Below are positions 26,707-32,122 of a stretch of 64,000 nucleotides of DNA, one piece after another. How positions within the stretch are numbered: the stretch's first letter is position 1; each line of letters opens with the position of its first letter. This DNA comes from Eggerthella sinensis (GTDB lineage: Bacteria > Actinomycetota > Coriobacteriia > Coriobacteriales > Eggerthellaceae), in contig NZ_PPTT01000019.1 of NCBI RefSeq assembly GCF_003339815.1, forward strand, positions 1 through 64,000, written 5' to 3'. The translations under genes were made by a program, and so were the position numbers. The notes beneath the pieces are model-generated. The model worked only from the letters and a program-made list of their open reading frames with translations. It made no database searches and was not told the DNA's origin.

Positions 26707-28368
26707 ATGGATCTGAACAGAAGGCAATTCCTAAAAGGCACGGCGGCAGTAGGGAGCGTCGCGGCACTCGGAGGGCTCTTGTCCGGCTGCCAACCTTCGA
26801 AAGAAACCGAGCGGACCGCACCTTCCAACTCCTCCTACCCGGCAGGAACGACATCCGAAGATTTCGAAGCTTCCGTCGTAGAACTGGACCCGATAACCGT
26901 ATTCGCCGACGAGAAACACTACGACATCGTCGTGATCGGTGCGGGGACCGCGGGCGTTCCCGCCGTGTGCACCGCGCTTGAAGAAGGGGCTACCGTCGCG
27001 TGCCTGCAAAAGGAGTCCATCGTTATCGCCCACGGAAACGGCTCCTCAGGACCCATTCTCGAAGAGAGCAACGCCATTGGAACCCTGCAGTACAAGCAAG
27101 CTTGGCGCGCAGCGGGCGGTTATCGCATGAACCCCGAACTGCTTGATCTGTACGTGAACCATGCCGGAGAGATGATCATGTGGATGATGGGCAAGGCGGC
27201 GGAAGTCGGTCTGCCACCCCAAATGTCGAAAATGCGCACCGACTTCGACGAGGGAAGCTTCATTACCGTCGCCAGCAACTTCTTCGGACCGAAGCCCATC
27301 AACAACCAAGATATCATGACGAAACTCGCAGACGAGGCCAAGGCGAACGGCGCCGAGTTCTTCTACGAGACCCCCGCCGTGCAACTCGTCCAAGTAGAAG
27401 ACGGAAGCGTCACGGGCGTGATCGGGAAGACGAAGGACGGCTACGTCAAGTTCAACGCCGCCAAGGCGGTTATCGTCGCCGCGGGCGATTATCAGAATAA
27501 CGAAAGCCTCGTAACGCGCTACTCCCCCGACATCGTTCGCTTTCAGCGCAAACAAGTGAACATGACCGGCGATGGCATTCTTATGAACATGGCGGTTGGG
27601 GCCCGCATGGTTCCCGTCAACCACGCCAAAACCATGCACGATATGGACGCGGGCCCCATGTTGATGACGGGTTATCCGTTTATGGCGCTCAACGAACGCG
27701 GCGAGCGATTCATGAACGAGGACATCCCCATGGAATCATGGGATCTCTCCTTGCAGCACAACACGGACGCCGAGGATCCCGGCCGCTTCTTCCGCATCTT
27801 CGACAACGAGTTCGCAGCCAAGTACGACGCGATGGTGACCGTCGAATCGCTTGAGAATTACATTCCAGGTTACAAAGACGATCCCACGGGCGTGTACACC
27901 AGCCTCATCGACACCCATCGCGCAGACACGCTCGAAGAACTGGCGGAGGAGCTGGGCCTACCCGCCGAAACGCTGAAGAGCAGCGTCAAGGAGTGGAACG
28001 CGTACTGTGAAAGCGGCATAGACGAACGGTTCGGATTGGCTAAAGACAAGCTCAAGCCTATCGACACACCGCCGTACTGGGGAATTCGCCAATGGATTCG
28101 CTGCAGCGCCATCAATGCCGGGGTCGCGGTGGACGGATGCTGCCGCGTGCTCGACGAGAACAACAAGCCTATCGCCGGGCTGTATTCAGTCGGATCGGGA
28201 GCGGGCAACGTGTGCGGCGGCCTCGAGTGGAACCTGTACCAAGGAGGTCTTTGCTGCGGGTCGTACATGACCATGGGTCGGTATGCTGCGGTGCACGCCA
28301 TGACGGGCGGAATGACCCCGTCGCATCCGGCGGCTTACGACGACGTGAAGGAGCTTTGGAACGCGTAG
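26707..28368 (+). CDS. Tat-exported FAD-dependent reductase, third copy
   Basis: A 553-residue flavoprotein of the fumarate reductase/FAD_binding_2 family. I start at MDLNRRQFLKGTAAVGSVAA, the twin-arginine signal, after AAAGGGGACC; the frame is open upstream but that extension would bury the signal. A lipobox-like LSGC follows at about 24-27. The FAD motif is IVVIGAGTAGVPAVCTA and VIVAAGDYQNNESLVTRYSP is a second family segment. The C-terminal region reads GLYSVGSGAGNVCGG. Compared with the first two copies the FAD C-terminal loop differs, implying another substrate. Electron donor and substrate are unknown. Confidence 0.84.
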   Translation: MDLNRRQFLKGTAAVGSVAALGGLLSGCQPSKETERTAPSNSSYPAGTTSEDFEASVVELDPITVFADEKHYDIVVIGAGTAGVPAVCTALEEGATVACLQKESIVIAHGNGSSGPILEESNAIGTLQYKQAWRAAGGYRMNPELLDLYVNHAGEMIMWMMGKAAEVGLPPQMSKMRTDFDEGSFITVASNFFGPKPINNQDIMTKLADEAKANGAEFFYETPAVQLVQVEDGSVTGVIGKTKDGYVKFNAAKAVIVAAGDYQNNESLVTRYSPDIVRFQRKQVNMTGDGILMNMAVGARMVPVNHAKTMHDMDAGPMLMTGYPFMALNERGERFMNEDIPMESWDLSLQHNTDAEDPGRFFRIFDNEFAAKYDAMVTVESLENYIPGYKDDPTGVYTSLIDTHRADTLEELAEELGLPAETLKSSVKEWNAYCESGIDERFGLAKDKLKPIDTPPYWGIRQWIRCSAINAGVAVDGCCRVLDENNKPIAGLYSVGSGAGNVCGGLEWNLYQGGLCCGSYMTMGRYAAVHAMTGGMTPSHPAAYDDVKELWNA

Positions 28369-28437
28369 GGTTTGAGCAGAGGCACCGGAGCGGGGAGGGC
28401 GTTCGCTGTGCAGGCGCGTCCTCCCAGGTCATTTAAG

Positions 28438-28458
28438 TGGTAGGGGCGGCGGGACTCG
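28438..28458. repeat. Copy of the tRNA-Leu 3' end (direct repeat)
   Basis: These 21 bases are identical to 28660-28680, the CCA end and acceptor/T-stem part of the tRNA-Leu gene, 222 bp away in the same orientation. Such a 3'-end duplication is what an integrated element, or its remnant, leaves at a tRNA attachment site. The interval between is too small to be a functional element. Confidence 0.7.
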
Positions 28459-28619
28459 CAGATTCGCTGAGCGAATCTGCACCCCTCGGCATCGCAGATG
28501 CACGCCCGCTCGGGCGGGAAGACGGTTTGTAAACAATCCGCTGGATTGTTTACCACTACAAACAGCCCACTGGGCTGTTTGCTTCACGCGAAACCACCTC
28601 ATCGGTTCGAGCCCCGCCG
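28447..28619. repeat. Array of five short perfect hairpins inside an outer stem
   Basis: Stems: GCAGATTCGC (28458-28480, TGA loop), GCATC (28489-28501), CGCCCG (28503-28516), GTAAACAATCC (28529-28553, GCT loop) and CAAACAGCCC (28559-28581, ACT loop). The flanks CGGCGGGACTCG (28447-28458) and CGAGCCCCGCCG (28608-28619) pair with one mismatch, giving a multibranched fold. A TTCGAGCC T-loop-like word lies in the right flank. Function unknown; could be a mobile-element scar, a structured RNA or a repeated intergenic element. Confidence 0.55.
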
Positions 28620-28659
28620 GAATATCCCCGAGAAACTCGCTATTGCGAAAAGCTTTGAC

Positions 28660-28744
28660 TGGTAGGGGCGGCGGGACTCGAACCCGCAAGACCGAAGTCG
28701 GAAGATTTTAAGTCTCCTGCGTATGCCAATTCCGCCACGCCCCC
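28660..28744 (-). tRNA. tRNA-Leu (UAA anticodon)
   Basis: Read on the minus strand the gene starts GGGGGCGTGGCGGAATTGGC and ends with an encoded CCA. The anticodon arm reads GGAGACTTAAAATCTTCC, giving anticodon TAA. The long variable arm (CGACTTCGGTC) is the class II feature expected for leucine. The T arm is GCGGGTTCGAGTCCCGC. The acceptor stem has six Watson-Crick pairs plus a G1-U72 wobble. Its 3' end is duplicated at 28438-28458. Confidence 0.93.
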
Positions 28745-28796
28745 ACATGCAGGCACCTATGGTAGCAAACTTTGCGCGCTTTCGGGATTGCGGAGG

Positions 28797-29771
28797 CTAG
28801 TTTGCCGCCTCGTCCAACATGATGCCATGAAGGATGTCCGACTCGCTCACGGTGAAGGCGTCCACGCCGGCGAGATCGAGCACCGTTTGCAGGATCACCA
28901 TACCGGCCACGATGACGGGCGCGCGGCCCGGGTCGAGCCCGACGATGCGCTCGCGCTCGGCGAGCGGAACGCGCTCAAGCTCGTCGGCTACCCCGTCGAG
29001 CACGGAGCGCGTGATAACCGCCTTGTGAACGCGCGCGGTGTCGTACACCTTCATATGCTCGTGCACCGACACCACCGTCGTGGCCGTGCCGGCCACCGCG
29101 ACGAGACGCTCGGGCGCGAAGCCGGCGCCGCGCAGCTCGTCGAAGTACGGCCGCATGCCGGCCTCGACCCATGCGCGGGCCTCCTCGAGCTCGGCCGCGC
29201 TCGGCGGATCGGCGCGGAAGAACTTCTCCGTCACGCGACGGCACCCGATGTTGAACGAGTGGGAGCGGTCGGGTGCTCCCCCGGCGCGCCCGGCGATGGC
29301 CTCGGTCGAACCGCCGCCGATGTCCACCACGAGCAGCCGCTCGCCCAGAAAGTCGCAGGACGCGCCTGCAAACGACAGCGCCGCCTCGCGCTGACCGGGG
29401 ATGACGGACAGCGTGACGCCGAGGCCGGCAAGCAGGGCCTCGAACTCGTCGGCGTTGCGCGCATCGCGCGCGGCCGAGGTGGCCATGGCCTTCGTTTCGA
29501 TGACAGGATGCTCGGGCGTCTCGAAGCCGCGCAGCACCTCGAGGTAGCGCGCCACGGTATCGGCCACGCGCTGCATGGCTTCGGGCTTGAGCACGCCCGT
29601 GGCGTCGACGCCCTCGCCGAGGTTCGTGATGGCGTACTCGCGGTCGAGCTCGTGCAGGCGGCCGGCTTCGTCCACATCGGCCACGAGCATGCGACACGTC
29701 ACGGTGCCGATGTCGATGGCCGCATAGCGGCCCGCTCGAAAGCCGGTCTCGGGTTCCGTCGTGACATGCAT
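28797..29771 (-). CDS. Ppx/GppA family phosphatase
   Basis: Exopolyphosphatase/guanosine pentaphosphate phosphatase family member of the ASKHA fold. The 324 residues contain the phosphate-1 motif AAIDIGTVTCRMLVADVD and the phosphate-2 motif LLVVDIGGGSTEAIAG. The adenosine-type motif is VAVAGTATTVVSV. The short length, without the C-terminal HD-like extension of long Ppx proteins, is typical of Ppx1/GppA-type proteins in Actinobacteria. It could hydrolyse polyphosphate or (p)ppGpp precursors. It begins 25 nt after the ftsB/divIC-like gene, whose neighbourhood with ppx is common in Actinobacteria. Confidence 0.93.
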   Translation of the reverse strand: MHVTTEPETGFRAGRYAAIDIGTVTCRMLVADVDEAGRLHELDREYAITNLGEGVDATGVLKPEAMQRVADTVARYLEVLRGFETPEHPVIETKAMATSAARDARNADEFEALLAGLGVTLSVIPGQREAALSFAGASCDFLGERLLVVDIGGGSTEAIAGRAGGAPDRSHSFNIGCRRVTEKFFRADPPSAAELEEARAWVEAGMRPYFDELRGAGFAPERLVAVAGTATTVVSVHEHMKVYDTARVHKAVITRSVLDGVADELERVPLAERERIVGLDPGRAPVIVAGMVILQTVLDLAGVDAFTVSESDILHGIMLDEAAN

Positions 29772-29795
29772 GAGCTTCCGCCCTTCTTTTGCGGG

Positions 29796-30860
29796 TTATT
29801 CGACGCCGAACAGCTTGTCGAGGAACGGCGAGTACCAGGTTTCAGGCGCCTCGACGCTGCCCGACGGGATGTTGGCCTGGAACGACGACGAGCTGGTTTC
29901 GTCGAGGTCGAGTCCGCGGACGTTCGCCGTTTCCTCGCCCTTCTTCACCCAGCCGAACTGTTCGTGCGCGCGATCCTCGATGCCCGCTTGGGTTTGCAGC
30001 GACGCGACGTCGCTTTCGAGCGCGCTGTTGCGCTCGGCGAGGGCCGCGTACTCGGCGGCAAGCTGGTCGCGCTCGCGCAGCGCATGGTAGTACTGCTGCG
30101 CCGGCGCGTACAGGAACACGCACGAGAGCGCCAGGCACACGGTAACCGCCGCGGTGGCGATGAGCTTCGGAGAGGACTTGAACGACGCGAGCGACAAAAA
30201 CGAGAAGCCGCGCTTCGCCGAAGCCTGGGGGCTTTCGGCATTCTGCATGCGGGCCGCTTGACGGTGCTTCGCACCCATCTCGCCCTTGTACACCGCAGCG
30301 CGCGGGCCGGCCGCGGCCGCAGCGGCTTCGGCGCTCTGCTTCGAGCCGCCGAACTGCTTGGTGAAGGCGCGTTCGGCCTTGCTCTTGGCGCGCGACTTCT
30401 TGAGCTTCTCGAGACGCGAAAGGCGGCGCTCTTCCACTTCCTCCTCGGCGGGTTCTTCGACACGCTCTTCGAACGCGGCGAACCGACCCGTGCCGTACGA
30501 GCTCGAGGCGGACGTGCGACGCGACAACGACCGTGCGGTGCGCGAAGCCGTCGACGAGGCCGACAGCGGGGCCGCATGCCGGCCCGCGGGGCGCTCGAAC
30601 GACGACGAGCGGCCGAAGCCGTCGACGAGGCTGCCGGTTGAACGGCGCGCGGTCGCGGTGGAGCCCGACGTGCGGGCGCGCGAAGTCGACGAAGCGCCGC
30701 CCCGTCGCTCGTCCGCTTGGCGGAAGGGCGAATCGAAGGCGGGGATGCTGTCAACGGTATGGATGACGGGGCGCGATTCGGGCGCAGCGAGAGAGGGGCG
30801 GCGCGCACGAGTGTCGCGTTTCGCCTCGTCAAACGAGAGAATATAAGGCTGCGTTGCCAC
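29796..30860 (-). CDS. FtsB/DivIC-like septum formation protein with long N-terminal tail
   Basis: Divisome component. I start at the GTG giving VATQPYILSFDEAKRD, with GAGGAG nine bases upstream; no better ATG exists. Residues 1-230 are a basic, Ser/Arg/Ala-rich probably disordered cytoplasmic tail with a coiled-coil-like charged stretch (EERRLSRLEKLKKSRAKSKA). A single membrane helix follows at about residues 248-270 (KLIATAAVTVCLALSCVFLY). Then comes a periplasmic coiled coil (ALRERDQLAAEYAALAERNS) and the conserved EQFGWVKKGEE segment. FtsB is normally about 100 residues, so the tail is unusually long, though actinobacterial DivIC proteins often carry extensions. Confidence 0.8.
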   Translation of the reverse strand: MATQPYILSFDEAKRDTRARRPSLAAPESRPVIHTVDSIPAFDSPFRQADERRGGASSTSRARTSGSTATARRSTGSLVDGFGRSSSFERPAGRHAAPLSASSTASRTARSLSRRTSASSSYGTGRFAAFEERVEEPAEEEVEERRLSRLEKLKKSRAKSKAERAFTKQFGGSKQSAEAAAAAAGPRAAVYKGEMGAKHRQAARMQNAESPQASAKRGFSFLSLASFKSSPKLIATAAVTVCLALSCVFLYAPAQQYYHALRERDQLAAEYAALAERNSALESDVASLQTQAGIEDRAHEQFGWVKKGEETANVRGLDLDETSSSSFQANIPSGSVEAPETWYSPFLDKLFGVE

Positions 30861-30935
30861 GGAAAGGGGCTCCTCTATGCATCGTGTTTCGTGTTTGGTT
30901 TGTTTAATGCAGAAGCTTCGCTCAGCATACCACAC

Positions 30936-30973
30936 CAACGCCCGCCCCGCCACCGAAGGAGGGACGGGCGTTG
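30936..30973 (-). terminator. Hairpin between the DtxR-type gene and ftsB/divIC-like gene
   Basis: CAACGCCCG pairs with CGGGCGTTG, with further G-C pairs inside around a TTCGG-containing loop. It lies 73 nt after the regulator stop and just before a TGGTATGCT extended -10 that would serve the septum gene. Confidence 0.55.
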
Positions 30974-31045
30974 CCGACCGTAAAGAAGTTGTTGAATGCT
31001 TGGATGACCGTGGAAAACGGCCCCGGAGCACCCTTGGAAACCCGC

Positions 31046-31427
31046 CTAGAGGGCGAGTTTGTTAATATAAGAACTCCATTTTTTGAACGACTCGTCGCTG
31101 ATGGCGTGCTCCATGAGGCAGGCTTCTTTTTCCGCCTGTTCCTCGGGAATGCCGAGCGCCTTCGTCAGGAACGTGAACAGCATATGGTGACGGTCGAGCA
31201 CCGACGTTCCGTATGCGAATCCTTCTTCGGTGAGCGTGATATCGCCGTAATAGGGCTGGTCGGCCAAGCCCTTCTCCTTGAGCGAGGACACGGCCTTGTT
31301 GACCGAGGCCTTCGACACGCCAAGCTTCGTCGCGATGTCGACCGACCTGACGGACACGTCCGTCGTGCCCCCCCAGCATGACGATGGCTTCAAGGTAGTC
31401 CTCGTGCGACATGGACATTTTTTCCAC
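31046..31427 (-). pseudogene. DtxR/MntR-family metal-dependent regulator, frameshifted
   Basis: A metalloregulator that would repress iron or manganese uptake genes when metal-loaded. The N-terminus (MSMSHEDYLEAIVMLGG) and the rest (VSVRSVDIATKLGVSKASVN, LADQPYYGDITLTEEG, EKEACLMEHAISDES) lie in two frames. They join at a run of seven G (plus-strand C7 at 31368-31374). Removing one G restores one continuous DtxR-type protein of about 126 residues with winged HTH and the Cys-x-x-Glu-His metal ligand motif. The start is a GTG nine bases upstream of the first ATG, after GAAGGAGGGTTCC. As written the product would be HTH-less. Possible causes: real mutation, phase variation, slippage decoding or a sequencing error in the homopolymer. 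Confidence 0.75.
31368..31374 (-). other. G7 homopolymer at the dtxR frameshift
   Basis: Seven identical bases lie 16 codons into the gene, immediately before the helix-turn-helix. Six would keep the frame. Such tracts are prone to slipped-strand mutation and to sequencing indels. Confidence 0.85.
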
Positions 31428-31675
31428 GGAACCCTCCTTCTGTTCGTCACTCCATGGTACCACACGACGGGCAGAACCATGCGCGGGTGCGAGGGGCGGT
31501 GGATATGATGAGGTGCATATACTTGGAGGAGGCCGGCGAGGGAAGGGGGTCCCTCGCCGGCGTGCTGTGTGGTGGATGACCAGACGAGGAGAGTCCCCAC
31601 CACCGTGTCAGCAAAAAGAGGAGGTGCCTGCGATTTCGGGTTTCTTGCTTCCGAGTTCCCGACCTCGCTGACAAT
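31428..31675 (-). other. Long structured 5' leader of the DtxR-type gene
   Basis: From the promoter at 31680-31708 the transcript would carry about 240 nt of leader. It has three strong stems in order. TGTCAGC pairs with GCTGACA (enclosing GAGGT/ACCTC). GTGGTGG pairs with CCACCAC. A perfect 12-bp hairpin GCCGGCGAGGGA/TCCCTCGCCGGC (31532-31561) follows, without a U tract. No credible ORF is present. It does not match a riboswitch class I can recall; it could be a regulatory leader or a separate small RNA. Confidence 0.45.
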
Positions 31676-31697
31676 AGTTAGTCTACGATAACTTATG
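31676..31697. promoter_or_regulatory. DtxR-type operator candidate (autoregulatory site)
   Basis: AGTTAG, seven bases, TAACTTATG. The same layout with the same spacing occurs upstream of feoB (34503-34524) and, shorter, upstream of the second feoA (35232-35248). The outer AGTTA/TAACT arms are inverted. Here it overlaps the -10 of the regulator's own promoter, as expected for autorepression. Confidence 0.6.
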
Positions 31698-31708
31698 GCG
31701 ATAGTCAA
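31680..31708 (-). promoter_or_regulatory. Promoter of the DtxR-type regulator
   Basis: TTGACT (minus strand, 31703-31708), 17-nt spacer, TAGACT (31680-31685). Spacing is optimal and the -10 is embedded in the operator-like palindrome. Confidence 0.6.
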
Positions 31709-31758
31709 TGGAAGTTTGCCATGGTTTACAATTCCTCCATATGAGGAGGAGCCGGCAC

Positions 31759-31794
31759 AAAAAAGAACGGATGTTTCACGTGAAACATCCGTTC
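31759..31794 (-). terminator. Intrinsic terminator of the feo operon whose stem contains parS
   Basis: A perfect 30-bp palindrome (31765-31794) would fold as a 15-bp hairpin in RNA and is followed on the minus strand by six T (31759-31764). It lies 25 nt after the end of the Cys-rich Feo gene. The core of the stem is the 16-bp parS sequence, so one element apparently serves two roles. Confidence 0.7.
31772..31787. promoter_or_regulatory. parS: parS site 1 (ParB binding)
   Basis: TGTTTCACGTGAAACA, a perfect match to the universal chromosomal parS palindrome. ParB loads here and spreads for origin segregation and SMC loading. The palindrome extends seven further bases on each side (30 bp in total). 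Confidence 0.9.
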
Positions 31795-31819
31795 CGGGGC
31801 GTTATATGAGCGCGCGGCG

Positions 31820-32044
31820 CTAGCGGTGCGCTTCGGCGTGCTTTTGCAGGTCGGCAACCATGCGATCGGCGGCACCGCACCCCGAGCACCCCGCACAACC
31901 GCCGGCGCACCCGCCGCCGCGCGGATCGTCCTTGTGATGGTCGCACGTGCCGTTGCGCCAGAGGCGTCGCACGGCCAGCGCGGCGAGCGCCAGCACGATC
32001 AGTCCGACAACGAGCGTTGCCGGCGTCATTTCCCAAACTAACAT
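31820..32044 (-). CDS. FeoB-associated Cys-rich membrane protein
   Basis: A 74-residue small protein found beside feoB in many anaerobes. One membrane helix (residues 8-27, TLVVGLIVLALAALAVRRLW) is followed by a Cys/Gly-rich segment (GGGCAGGCAGCSGCG) and a short charged tail. It probably sits at the cytoplasmic face and may help Fe(II) transfer or take the place of FeoC; the function is inferred from association. It is the last gene of the feo cluster, before the parS-containing terminator. Confidence 0.85.
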   Translation of the reverse strand: MLVWEMTPATLVVGLIVLALAALAVRRLWRNGTCDHHKDDPRGGGCAGGCAGCSGCGAADRMVADLQKHAEAHR

Positions 32045-32066
32045 GGTTGCTCCTTTCTCAGCGATC

Positions 32067-32113
32067 CGGAAGGCGGGGACGCTCCCCTCCCCGAGCGCGC
32101 CGCCCGCCTTCCG
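32067..32113 (-). terminator. Strong hairpin between feoB and the Cys-rich gene
   Basis: CGGAAGGCGGG pairs perfectly with CCCGCCTTCCG over a 25-nt GC-rich loop, directly after the feoB stop. No T tract follows, so it may protect the feoB message or reduce read-through rather than terminate fully. Confidence 0.5.
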
Positions 32114-32122
32114 AACCGTGGG

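Noticed and set aside
28458-28582. Possible CRISPR array
   Set aside because: The hairpins differ in sequence and length, with no constant repeat or spacer spacing and no cas genes in the window.
28429-28689. 86-codon ORF over the tRNA-Leu and hairpin array
   Set aside because: It begins and ends with translations of the duplicated tRNA 3' end (RVPPPLP type), a common spurious protein; the bases are explained by tRNA and hairpins.
31428-31675. SRP RNA or a known riboswitch in the dtxR leader
   Set aside because: GGTCGGGAACTCGGAAGC is reminiscent of the SRP loop, but the conserved GGAAGGAAGCAGC core is missing and I could not fit Mn, c-di-GMP or NiCo consensus elements.
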